From the NCBI GenBank assembly GCA_020637775.1, contig JACKJV010000008.1, positions 124,001 through 188,000 on the forward strand: 64,000 nt of DNA, written 5' to 3'. This document shows, one piece after another, positions 9,611 through 17,394 of the stretch. This DNA is from Brucellaceae bacterium. Its GTDB lineage: Bacteria > Pseudomonadota > Alphaproteobacteria > Rhizobiales > Rhizobiaceae. Below the pieces are notes generated by a model that was given only the letters and a program-made list of their open reading frames with translations, was not told the DNA's origin and made no database searches. The translations under genes and the position numbers were made by a program. Every line of letters starts with the position of its first letter. Position 1 is the stretch's first letter.

Positions 9611-10489
9611 ATGAGCAAACCCGCTGACATCCAGTCCGGTCTTGCCGGCCAGGGCTACGTCGCCGCACCCGATCTCGCCATGGCGCTGCATCTCGCGCTT
9701 CAGCTTGGCCGCCCGCTGCTGCTGGAAGGGGCGGCCGGCGTCGGCAAGACGGAGGTCGCCCGCGCGCTCGCGCAGTGGAAGGGCTGCGCGCTCATCCGCC
9801 TGCAATGCTATGAGGGGCTGGATGCGGCCCAGGCCATCTACGAATGGAACTACCAGCGCCAGCTTCTGGCCATCCGCGCCCATGCCGAGGCCGGCGAGAC
9901 CGGCGACGCGGTCGAGGCACGCCTCTTCTCCGAGGAATACCTGCTGGAGCGTCCGCTGCTGCGCGCCCTGCGCCAGCCCGTCGCCCCCGTCCTGCTGATC
10001 GACGAGATCGACCGGGCCGACGAGGAGTTCGAGGCGTATCTGCTGGAGGTCCTTTCAGACTTCCAGATCACCATTCCCGAACTCGGCACCATCGCCGCGA
10101 CCACCCGGCCCATGGTGATCCTGACCGCCAACGGCACGCGCGACCTCTCCGACGCGCTGCGCCGGCGCTGTCTCTACGCCCATGTCGACTATCCCGACCG
10201 GGCCACCGAACTGGCCATCCTGAAAACGCGCTGCCCGCAGGTCGAAGACGCACTTGCCGGCCAGATCGTCGCTTTCGTGCAGTCGCTGCGCCGCGAGGAA
10301 CTGCAAAAGAAGCCCGGCATCGCCGAGATGCTGGATTTCGCCGCCGCGCTGGCCGGTCTCGGCCTTGCCGACCTTTCCGACGATCCCGCCATCCTTCAGG
10401 CCGCCCTCGCCACGCTCCTCAAGACACAGGCAGACCGCGCCGCCATCACCACCGAGGTTGCGCAGCGCCTGGCGGGAAAAGCGGCATGA
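9611..10489 (+). CDS. coxD: CoxD, MoxR-type AAA+ ATPase for CO dehydrogenase maturation
   Basis: This 292-residue protein is a MoxR/CoxD-like AAA+ ATPase. Walker A GAAGVGKT is at residues 40-47, Walker B VLLIDEIDRAD follows near 130, and a sensor-1 TANGTRD lies near 175. In Oligotropha, CoxD is membrane-associated and required for sulfuration and copper insertion at the Mo-Cu site. The length is close to the 295 residues known for CoxD. Its stop overlaps the coxE start, forming the usual MoxR-VWA pair. Confidence 0.93.
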   Translation: MSKPADIQSGLAGQGYVAAPDLAMALHLALQLGRPLLLEGAAGVGKTEVARALAQWKGCALIRLQCYEGLDAAQAIYEWNYQRQLLAIRAHAEAGETGDAVEARLFSEEYLLERPLLRALRQPVAPVLLIDEIDRADEEFEAYLLEVLSDFQITIPELGTIAATTRPMVILTANGTRDLSDALRRRCLYAHVDYPDRATELAILKTRCPQVEDALAGQIVAFVQSLRREELQKKPGIAEMLDFAAALAGLGLADLSDDPAILQAALATLLKTQADRAAITTEVAQRLAGKAA

Positions 10490-11661
10490 GGGGCGCCGTC
10501 ACCCGTTTCGCGGCACGCGATCCGGGCCCGGCGGCCCGCGTCGTCGGCTTCATGGCGCATCTGCGCGACAATGGCTTCCGCGTCGGCATCGCCGAAACGC
10601 AAACGGCGCTGGCCGCACTGGCGGCGATCGCGGCCGACGAGGCCTCCGTGCGCGGCGCGCTGAAAACCGTGGCCTGCGGATCGGCGGAGGACTGGGCGCG
10701 TTTCGATGCCGTCTTCGACAGCTACTGGCGCAATGGCGGGCGGGTGCGCAGCAAGGCCGTGCCCGCCGCCAATCCGGCCCATACACGGAACGCTCGCAGC
10801 GCCGAGGGCCAGTCCGGCTCGGCCGGCGGCAAGGCCGACGCACCCGACAGCAACGGCACCGGCGAAAGCGAGGCAGGCGGCGAAGGCCGGCTGGTCGCCA
10901 CCACGATTGCCAACCGGATGAAGAAGGATCTGCGCGAACTGGTCACGCCGGATGACATCCGCGCGGCCGAACAGGTGGCCCATCGCCTTGGCCAGGCCCT
11001 GCGCGACCGGCGCTCGCGGCGCTCCCGTGCCGCCCGCCGCGGCAGGCGGGTGGATCTGCGCCGCACCATCCGCGCATCGCTGGCTTCCGGCGGCGAGCCG
11101 CTGCGGCTTGCGTTCCGCCAGAAACCGGATCGCCCGGTGCGGATCGCGGCACTGGTCGATGTCTCCGGCTCCATGACCCCTTATGCACGCCCGTTCCTGG
11201 CCTTTCTGGCCGGCCTGATGCGCGCCGATGCGGCGGCCGACGCCTACCTGTTCCACACCCGTCTCGTGCGGGTGACCGAAGCGCTGCGCGATGATGATCC
11301 CTTGCGCGCGCTGAACCGCATCACACTTCTGGCAGAAGGCTTCGGTGGCGGCAGCCGCATCGGCGCAGGGCTTCACCATTTCGCCACGACCCATGCCCGC
11401 CGCCTCGTCAACGGGCGCAGTGTCGTCATCATCCTCTCGGACGGCTATGACAGTGCCCCGTCCGATGAACTGGCCACGGCCCTTGAACAGCTGTCACGGC
11501 GCGGCTGCCGCATCCTCTGGCTGAACCCGTTGAAGGGCTGGCGAGATTATGCCCCCGTGGCCGCTGGCATGGCAGCCGCCTTGCCCCACCTCGATCTCTT
11601 CGCCCCCGCTGCAACGCTCGAAGACCTCGCAGCCCTTGAGAAGGAGCTTGCCCGCCTATGA
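10486..11661 (+). CDS. coxE: CoxE, VWA-domain partner of CoxD
   Basis: This 391-residue protein has a C-terminal von Willebrand factor A domain whose metal-ion site begins DVSGS at residues 225-229. CoxE works with the CoxD ATPase in building the Mo-Cu centre. The start ATG at 10486 overlaps the coxD stop, and the stop overlaps the coxF start (ATGA at 11658). A basic, arginine-rich segment (about residues 165-190) precedes the VWA domain. The N-terminal ~160 residues are conserved only within CoxE-like proteins. Confidence 0.92.
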   Translation: MRGAVTRFAARDPGPAARVVGFMAHLRDNGFRVGIAETQTALAALAAIAADEASVRGALKTVACGSAEDWARFDAVFDSYWRNGGRVRSKAVPAANPAHTRNARSAEGQSGSAGGKADAPDSNGTGESEAGGEGRLVATTIANRMKKDLRELVTPDDIRAAEQVAHRLGQALRDRRSRRSRAARRGRRVDLRRTIRASLASGGEPLRLAFRQKPDRPVRIAALVDVSGSMTPYARPFLAFLAGLMRADAAADAYLFHTRLVRVTEALRDDDPLRALNRITLLAEGFGGGSRIGAGLHHFATTHARRLVNGRSVVIILSDGYDSAPSDELATALEQLSRRGCRILWLNPLKGWRDYAPVAAGMAAALPHLDLFAPAATLEDLAALEKELARL

Positions 11662-12485
11662 CCAACACTCGCTTCGACGACCGTTTGGAGACCACGCTCG
11701 CCGGCCTGCGCGCCGCCGGCGAGCCCTTCGCCATCGCCACCGTGGTGCGCACTGTCGATGCCACCAGCGCCAAGCCTGGCGCAAAGGCCGTCATCCTGGC
11801 CGACGGCACCATCGCGGAAGGCTGGGTGGGTGGCGGCTGTGCCCGATCGGCCGTGGGCAAGGCCGGTGCCGCTGCCATTCGCGAATGCCGGGCGCAATTC
11901 ATCTCGCTTCGCCCGGAGGAACTGCTGACCGCCGAGGGCGTGTTGCCCGGCGAGGAGCGGCACGGCATCCGCTTTGCCCGCAACGGCTGCCCGTCGAAGG
12001 GCTCGATGGACATCTTCATCGAGCCGGTCTTGCCCATGCCCCGCCTCGTTGTCTTTGGCGCCAGTCCCGTGGCGCTGGCGCTATCGGCGCTGGCAGCCCA
12101 TTTCGACCTGCACCGCACGCTGGCCGCACCGGACCTGCGCGAAGGCCCGGCCGAACAGGTACAGGACGGCTTTGCCCTCGATGCAGTGCCAGCCGGTCAA
12201 CGTTTCATCGTCGTGGCCACCCAGGGCAAGGGCGACGAGGCCGCATTGCGCGCCGCCCTGGCCTCTTCAGCCGACTCCATCGCCTTTGTCGGATCGCGCC
12301 GGAAATTCGCAGCGCTGGCCGAACGTCTGCGCGCCGACGGCATCGACGAAGCGGCGCTCAGGCGGGTCAAGGCGCCGGCCGGGCTGGATATTCACGCCAT
12401 CACGCCGGAGGAAATCGCCCTGTCGATCCTGGCTGAAATCACCGTGTTGCGCCGTTCGGGTGGAAGAGGAGACGCCGATGGCTGA
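11658..12485 (+). CDS. coxF: CoxF, XdhC-family molybdenum-enzyme maturation protein
   Basis: This 275-residue XdhC/CoxI-family protein has the N-terminal VGGGCARSAVG motif and a C-terminal Rossmann-like half (LVVFGASPVALAL). XdhC-type proteins bind and sulfurate the molybdenum cofactor before insertion into the apoenzyme. The position after coxDE and the length match CoxF. The gene is translationally coupled on both sides: it overlaps coxE by 4 bp and the following 42-codon ORF by 8 bp. Confidence 0.92.
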   Translation: MTNTRFDDRLETTLAGLRAAGEPFAIATVVRTVDATSAKPGAKAVILADGTIAEGWVGGGCARSAVGKAGAAAIRECRAQFISLRPEELLTAEGVLPGEERHGIRFARNGCPSKGSMDIFIEPVLPMPRLVVFGASPVALALSALAAHFDLHRTLAAPDLREGPAEQVQDGFALDAVPAGQRFIVVATQGKGDEAALRAALASSADSIAFVGSRRKFAALAERLRADGIDEAALRRVKAPAGLDIHAITPEEIALSILAEITVLRRSGGRGDADG

Positions 12486-12606
12486 AACGCCGGCTCCCGC
12501 GAAGGAGAAACCGCCGCCGAAGCCGGGCCTGCTGGCCCGCATGTTCCCGCCGCTCGCACCCGAGCAAGTCGCCCTCATGGCCCAGTACAAACTTCCCTGC
12601 TGTTGA
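12478..12606 (+). CDS. 42-residue ORF between coxF and coxG, ending in Cys-Cys
   Basis: This small ORF starts inside the end of coxF (ATGGCTGA overlap) behind an AGAGGAG ribosome-binding site and stops 8 bp before the coxG ATG. Such tight packing on both sides argues that it is translated. The peptide has a proline/lysine-rich N-terminus, a short amphipathic segment (GLLARMFPPL) and the C-terminal residues KLPCC. I do not recognise a family. A paired terminal cysteine could bind a metal or be modified, which is speculation. A role in CO dehydrogenase maturation or attachment is suggested by position only. Confidence 0.7.
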   Translation: MAETPAPAKEKPPPKPGLLARMFPPLAPEQVALMAQYKLPCC

Positions 12607-12614
12607 GAGAAACG

Positions 12615-13070
12615 ATGAACCTTTCCGACGATCTGACCATTCCCGCCCCTCGCACCCGCGTTTACGAAGCGCTGCAGGATCCGGAGATCCTTCGCCGCTG
12701 CATTCCCGGATGCGAGGAACTCACCAAGGTGTCCGACACCGGCCTGGAGGCGAAGGTTGCGCTGAAGATCGGGCCGATCAAGGCGCGTTTTTCCGGCAAT
12801 GTCACGCTCAATCCGGAAAATCCGCCGCAGAACTTCTCGCTCTCAGGCGAAGGCAATGGCGGCATTGCCGGCTTTGCCCGTGGCGGCGCAACCGTGCAAC
12901 TGGAAGACCTCGGCGAGGAAACGCGGCTGCGCTATGAGGCCACCGCCGAGATCGGCGGCAAGCTGGCGCAACTGGGCTCGCGCCTGATCCAGGGCACGGC
13001 GAAGAAGCTGGCCGCGCAGTTCTTCGAATCGTTGAAAAGCGAACTCACCGTGGCACAGGAAACCGCCTGA
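12615..13070 (+). CDS. coxG: CoxG-family SRPBCC protein, short form without membrane anchor
   Basis: This 151-residue protein belongs to the CoxG (SRPBCC/START-like) family, with characteristic RRCIPGCEEL near the N-terminus and FSGNVTL in the middle. CoxG is implicated in attaching CO dehydrogenase to the membrane and coupling it to quinone. The Oligotropha protein is about 200 residues and has a C-terminal anchor; this one ends right after the SRPBCC fold with no hydrophobic tail. I prefer ATG 12615 to an in-frame TTG at 12603. It is the last gene of the plus-strand cox cluster and converges on the luxR gene. Confidence 0.9.
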   Translation: MNLSDDLTIPAPRTRVYEALQDPEILRRCIPGCEELTKVSDTGLEAKVALKIGPIKARFSGNVTLNPENPPQNFSLSGEGNGGIAGFARGGATVQLEDLGEETRLRYEATAEIGGKLAQLGSRLIQGTAKKLAAQFFESLKSELTVAQETA

Positions 13071-13092
13071 CCACCGGTTGCCAGCCCCGCGA

Positions 13093-14076
13093 TCAGCAGC
13101 CGGCGCTCTGGATGAGCGAAGCGAGTTCGGCCCGGCTGCCGATCCGGGCCTTGTCATAGATCGACTGCGTCTGGTTCCGCACGGTCGAAGGGGCAAGGCC
13201 GAGAAGGCGGGCAACCTCCTTGTGCGACTTTCCCTTGGCAAGCAGGCGCGCGATTTCCTTCTCCCGCGGACTGAGATGATCGACCACGGACATCCGCCGC
13301 ATGGTCAGTCTGCGCAATCCCATGCCCTTGAAATCGGACGCTTTCTCACACGTGACCACCACGCCCTGATCGTGCAGGACGTGATGGCCGGGTTTTGACA
13401 GCAACCCCCGCAGCCTTTCGGGCAGCAGGTCGCCCTTCCATTCCGGCCAGAGATCGCCAAGCTGGTCGCGCAGGTTTCCCAGCCCGAGGATACCGATCCC
13501 GTTCTCATTGACGAGAATCGATATCGTACCATTTGCTTGAACGGATTCGCCGGACAGCGCGCACAGTTTCATGGAATGGCCCAATTGCTCCACGGCGCAT
13601 TGAAGATATTCCTGTTCGCTCGCAGAGAACGCCCGCGCACCTTTCCCGATCCGGTAGCTCGACAGGTAGAAGGACGCCAGCCGCCCCTTGCGATGGTTCA
13701 TCACGGTGGCGATCTTGTCCAGCCAGTAGCGGTCCGAGAGCGTGGTCATGCCGTCTGTCTGGCGCCCTGAGCGGCGGTCATAGGTGGCGATCGTCCAGGG
13801 ACATTCCAGCAGCCGTTCGGCCAGCAGGTCCTCGTCTGCCATGGACATCCAGAAGGAAAAATAGTCGTCCGGCAGGTTGAGCGTGGCATTGGCGTGGATC
13901 TGGACGCCGGATGCATCGATCTGGGCCCATCCATACCAGGCGCATTCAAAACCGATCTTTTCGGAAAGCTCGCCGACCATCCAGCGCGCCAGGCCTTCCG
14001 AATCCGTTTCCGTGGCCATCGCATGGATTTCCGTGACCAGATTGGAAAACGACCGCAGCCCGAATTGCGACGTCAT
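13093..14076 (-). CDS. LuxR-type regulator, probably of the dimethylformamidase operon
   Basis: This 327-residue regulator ends with a LuxR/FixJ helix-turn-helix (LSPREKEIARLLAKGKSHKE, then APSTVRNQ). The N-terminal ~240 residues show no recognisable receiver or autoinducer domain. It is the last gene on the minus strand after dmfA1 and dmfA2, 18 bp behind dmfA2. In Paracoccus, dimethylformamide degradation genes are activated by a LuxR-family protein (DmfR), so a matching role here is likely. The N-terminal part would then sense the amide or a product; this is inferred. Confidence 0.88.
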   Translation of the reverse strand: MTSQFGLRSFSNLVTEIHAMATETDSEGLARWMVGELSEKIGFECAWYGWAQIDASGVQIHANATLNLPDDYFSFWMSMADEDLLAERLLECPWTIATYDRRSGRQTDGMTTLSDRYWLDKIATVMNHRKGRLASFYLSSYRIGKGARAFSASEQEYLQCAVEQLGHSMKLCALSGESVQANGTISILVNENGIGILGLGNLRDQLGDLWPEWKGDLLPERLRGLLSKPGHHVLHDQGVVVTCEKASDFKGMGLRRLTMRRMSVVDHLSPREKEIARLLAKGKSHKEVARLLGLAPSTVRNQTQSIYDKARIGSRAELASLIQSAGC

Positions 14077-14094
14077 CGGTCCCGGCCCGACGGA

Positions 14095-16404
14095 TCAGCG
14101 CCAGAGTTTCTCGTCTCCTGCAAATTCGACACCTGGCAAAACTCCTTCCCGCATGAAAGCATCAAGGACATTCCGCATCACCCTGCCCACGTTATTCTCG
14201 CCGTCATGGCAAGGCAATGCCTGGGACCACGCAATGGAACCGGCAGCAAACACGGCGCCGTTGTTTGGCGTGGTAAAGTAGATCATGTCGCCGCGAACCT
14301 GCGGGTCCTGGGTTCCGCCCCGTCCCGGAAAGGCATAGGTCACTTCTTCGGACACCAGCGGGTAGTTGTCCGAATGGCCCCAGGAAGACGCCAGCAGCAG
14401 CGTATGGGGCGGCGTGCCGAGCCCCTGCTCGTACCGATCCAGTTCCACGCCGGCGCATCCGCCGGCGGCAAGGCCGAAATCGCCGATGGCCTCGCGCTCT
14501 GCGATGCCTTCGAAAATCCAGCTCACGCGCTTGTGGAAACTGTCCGGCATCCGCTCGAAGGGCTGGCTTTCATCCATGCCCTCGGCCGTGAATCCGAGGC
14601 CGACGATCTTTTGCGGCGCCCGCCCGCGGGAGCGCCACAGCCCGGACCGCTCTCCGGTGCATGCGAGATATCCCTCGCCAGGCTCCGCCTGCCAGGCGCG
14701 TGAGCCGGTGTCGAGCTTGCGCACCTCGATGCAATGCGGCTCGCCATCGCGCAGCCCCGTGACCCAGTAGTAGCCGTTGCCACCGATATACATGACACGG
14801 CCGCCACCGGCCAGGTATTGCTCGGTGCCATCCATCATCTCTTCGGAATAATATTCGGGATGGGTTCCGTTGAGCACCACCTTGTAGGGTTCGAGCAGTG
14901 CCTTGCCCTCCGCGTGCAGGTCGTGATCCGTGATCACGTCATAGGCATACCCAGCATGTTCGAGCCACCAGATCAGCGACAGGTCGGCCGGCAGCGCCCA
15001 CGGGAAGTTCATCGCGGGCATCCGGTATCGCGGCCTCAGCGAGATGATGGGCCGCCGCCAGGATGAGTAGCAGCAACCCGCGCCATCGCTGTGATGGTCA
15101 TAGGTCGACAGACCGAACTCTTCCAGCTTCTTGTATTCCAGGTCCTCGGGAACGATGACCGGCGTATGGGCGGTGATTGCCTGTGCGATGGGCGCTTCAT
15201 AGGCCAGGTGCTCGTTGGCATAGGCGAGATAGGTGAATGTCGGCAACAGCACGGCCACCGGCGCGCGCGGCCTGTCCGGCCGGACGATGAAGACCACGTG
15301 GTCGTCCGTCGCCCCGTCATCAAGACGCAGCGCATAGACGCCGCTCTTCAGGCTGGCTGGCACATCCCAGGCCAATGTGGTTTCCCACCGCGAATCGGTC
15401 AGGGCGTCCTCGTGATAGTGGACGCCGCCATAGGTCCGCGGTGCGAGGCGGAAACTGTCCGCTCCGCGCCAGTTGAAGCCGGTCATGCAGCGGATGGGAC
15501 GGTTGACACCGTCCAGGTGAAGTCCGTGCGGACCGGTATCGCGAATGATGTCGTCAATCCCCTTGTCGGTATAGCCTTCAGTCGGGTCCCAATAGGCAAG
15601 AAGGCCGTCGCGTGAAGCGATTTCCCCGCGTGACAGCGCCTCGGCCTCCGCAGCTGCGATGTCGCGTGTAAACATGCCCGCGCGGTCGATCTTGCCGTTG
15701 AAGAGAAGGGAGACATGCGGCCCGCGGCTCGCATTGGATTCGCTGGCACCGGCCAGCATGAACCGCACATGGTCCGCCGTCCGCGCCGGCGCCGCGCGCA
15801 ACGTCTCGACCAGCCAGGTGCCGAATTGGAAAGGCACGACGGTCGAGTAGCGGGAGTTCCAGGGATTGACACAATTCATGACGCGCAACCAGGCTTTCCG
15901 GCTCTCCGCGTCGAATCCGGCCGCCACGAAGTACCAGCAGCGCTCGACCACCGGTGTCTCGGCAACGATCTGGTCCACCGCGTCCCCGTCGCCGACCCAG
16001 AACGAGAAATGGCCGTTGGGATCGAGCCCGAGCCCGTAGCCCTTGTTCTCGTCGCTGCACCATTGGCCCATGACCTGCTGGCGCTCTGCCTTGCGCAGGG
16101 TCGGAAAGACATGCGCGAAAAGGGTGAAACTGCCCGGCGCGTCGAGGCGCCTGTCCGGGTCGCGGGCCACGCTGAAGGCGCCGATCTGGGTGAACTGGCG
16201 CCTGACGGCGAGCCGCGCCGGAATGCCGGCCTCGATTTCCTCCTCCACGAAGCCAGGCCCCTCCGGGTTCTCGTCGCCGTGGAGCAGGCGGACGATGCGG
16301 GCATTGACCTCGTGCACGCCTTCGACCGACAGCTTGAACTCGACCCTTTCGCCCGCCTTGGCAACGAGCGGGTCGCTGTAACCGAATATTCTTGTCGTCG
16401 TCAT
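14095..16404 (-). CDS. dmfA2: N,N-dimethylformamidase large (beta) subunit
   Basis: This 769-residue protein matches the DmfA2 family, which hydrolyses N,N-dimethylformamide to dimethylamine and formate. The N-terminal ~250 residues include a concanavalin/laminin-G-like region. The catalytic half contains TYLAYANEHLAY (about residue 393), LSTYDHHSDG (about 433) and NGTHPEYYSEE (about 514). The known enzyme binds one iron through two tyrosines and a glutamate at about residues 399, 440 and 521, so these motifs fit. The start is 4 bp from the dmfA1 stop, so the two subunits are co-translated. The true substrate could be a related small amide. Confidence 0.9.
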   Translation of the reverse strand: MTTTRIFGYSDPLVAKAGERVEFKLSVEGVHEVNARIVRLLHGDENPEGPGFVEEEIEAGIPARLAVRRQFTQIGAFSVARDPDRRLDAPGSFTLFAHVFPTLRKAERQQVMGQWCSDENKGYGLGLDPNGHFSFWVGDGDAVDQIVAETPVVERCWYFVAAGFDAESRKAWLRVMNCVNPWNSRYSTVVPFQFGTWLVETLRAAPARTADHVRFMLAGASESNASRGPHVSLLFNGKIDRAGMFTRDIAAAEAEALSRGEIASRDGLLAYWDPTEGYTDKGIDDIIRDTGPHGLHLDGVNRPIRCMTGFNWRGADSFRLAPRTYGGVHYHEDALTDSRWETTLAWDVPASLKSGVYALRLDDGATDDHVVFIVRPDRPRAPVAVLLPTFTYLAYANEHLAYEAPIAQAITAHTPVIVPEDLEYKKLEEFGLSTYDHHSDGAGCCYSSWRRPIISLRPRYRMPAMNFPWALPADLSLIWWLEHAGYAYDVITDHDLHAEGKALLEPYKVVLNGTHPEYYSEEMMDGTEQYLAGGGRVMYIGGNGYYWVTGLRDGEPHCIEVRKLDTGSRAWQAEPGEGYLACTGERSGLWRSRGRAPQKIVGLGFTAEGMDESQPFERMPDSFHKRVSWIFEGIAEREAIGDFGLAAGGCAGVELDRYEQGLGTPPHTLLLASSWGHSDNYPLVSEEVTYAFPGRGGTQDPQVRGDMIYFTTPNNGAVFAAGSIAWSQALPCHDGENNVGRVMRNVLDAFMREGVLPGVEFAGDEKLWR

Positions 16405-16408
16405 GGTC

Positions 16409-16774
16409 TCAGCTCTCCAGGAGGTCGTTCACACGCAGCAGGAAAACCGCGTGATAGGCTTCCTCGATGCTTTCGTAGACCCGGTCATCGACGATGCGCG
16501 GCGGCGCGCCGCGTTCGCCGGACAGGGCCACGATGGTGTAATGGTTGAAGGCGGTCGGCTGGCGCATGATCGCGTATTTGTCCGGCATCTCGCCGCGGCG
16601 GAAATAGTTGAGCACCCGGTTGAGCCCGTCGGAATGGCGCCCGAGCGGCTTGCGCCGGTGCTCTTCGATCAGATCCGGCGTGATGAGCTGCTTCAGTTCC
16701 TCGCGCAGGCGCTTGTGGAAGCGGCGATAGTAGATCTGCTGCTTGTCGGCCATTTCGGTTGCTTCCTCGGGCAT
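16409..16774 (-). CDS. dmfA1: N,N-dimethylformamidase small (alpha) subunit
   Basis: From ATG 16774 this gives 121 residues, close to the ~130 of known DmfA1. Family motifs are clear: LIEEHRRKPLGRHSDGL, RVLNYFRR, and a C-terminal EEAYHAVFLLRVNDL. The small subunit pairs with DmfA2. A purine-rich ribosome-binding site (GGGAGGGGAGGTG) lies immediately before this ATG. The reading frame is, however, open far upstream and runs without a stop into a LivM-type permease, so the subunit might also be made as a fusion. A second internal ATG is at 16753. The operon's native promoter appears to have been cut off by the IS21 insertion. Confidence 0.85.
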   Translation of the reverse strand: MPEEATEMADKQQIYYRRFHKRLREELKQLITPDLIEEHRRKPLGRHSDGLNRVLNYFRRGEMPDKYAIMRQPTAFNHYTIVALSGERGAPPRIVDDRVYESIEEAYHAVFLLRVNDLLES

Positions 16775-17285
16775 CACCTCCCCTCCCTTTTCCGTTCTTC
16801 GGGCACGCGCCTCGGATCGTTTGCGGTTGCGATAGTTCCGGAACTGCTCGCGCGCGCCGACAAGCCCGTTATGGGCAAACAGCGTGACCAGCATCATGAT
16901 GACGGCGATCAGGAGGATGCGCGCCGGGCCGAGTTCGAGCAGGCCCTTGTCGATCAGCACCACGATGGCGGTGCCAAGCACGGCGCCATCGGCGCGGCCG
17001 ATACCGCCGATCACGATCATCGCGAAAAGCAGCAGCAACTGGTCGAGCGAAAAGATGGCTGGCGAGATGGAACTGTAATACATCGCATAGAAGGCGCCGA
17101 TGACGCCAAGGCCCGCCGATGAAGACATGAAGACCTGCACGCGCGCGCGCCGGTAGTCGATCCCGATGGCCTCGGCGAAGGCTTCCTCGTCACGGGCCGT
17201 TTGCAGCAGGAGGCCGAGTCGCTCGGAATTGATCAGGCGAAACAGCGTCAGCGCGCCGAGCAGGAGAAGGAAGGCCATGCCGAAG
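16775..17285 (-). pseudogene. 3' fragment of a LivM-type branched-chain amino acid/amide ABC permease, cut by IS21
   Basis: This is the C-terminal ~170 residues of an ABC permease of the LivM type. Membrane helices and the family stretch TARDEEAFAEAIGIDYRRAR are visible, with GGIGRADGAVLGT later. Its 5' part is missing because the IS21-family element begins at 17286; the other IS flank does not continue the gene. The normal C-terminal LFAHNGLVG is followed in frame by about 25 basic residues and then by DmfA1, with no stop codon between. LivM-type transporters commonly import amides and amino acids, so import of the Dmf substrate is a reasonable inference for the intact ancestor. Confidence 0.8.
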
Positions 17286-17312
17286 TGAGAACGCCGGTGC
17301 AAAAATCGCCCA
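17286..17312 (+). repeat. IS21 left terminal repeat (L1)
   Basis: The outer left end starts TGAGAACGCCGG, then TGCAAAAATCGCCCA. It is the inverted partner of 19732-19758, with about 20 of the first 22 positions alike. Confidence 0.9.
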
Positions 17313-17339
17313 CGGAAGCGGCCGGATGATCCGGCTGTT

Positions 17340-17360
17340 GGCCGGAGTAAAACTCCGCCA
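17340..17360 (+). repeat. IS21 inner left repeat (L2)
   Basis: GGCCGGAGTAAAACTCCGCCA resembles the terminal repeat sequence (xGCCGGAGxAAAA, then CGCCA). IS21-family ends carry several copies of the transposase-binding repeat, and this fits the inner one. It also forms a small GGAGT/ACTCC hairpin. Confidence 0.6.
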
Positions 17361-17394
17361 GTGGTAGCCTTCTCGCCTTTGGCAGAGGGCGGGG

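Noticed and set aside
7072..9630. An 852-codon open frame antisense to coxL
   Set aside because: coxL in the other strand has all catalytic motifs; the antisense frame has no recognisable domain and is a by-product of GC-rich codon use.
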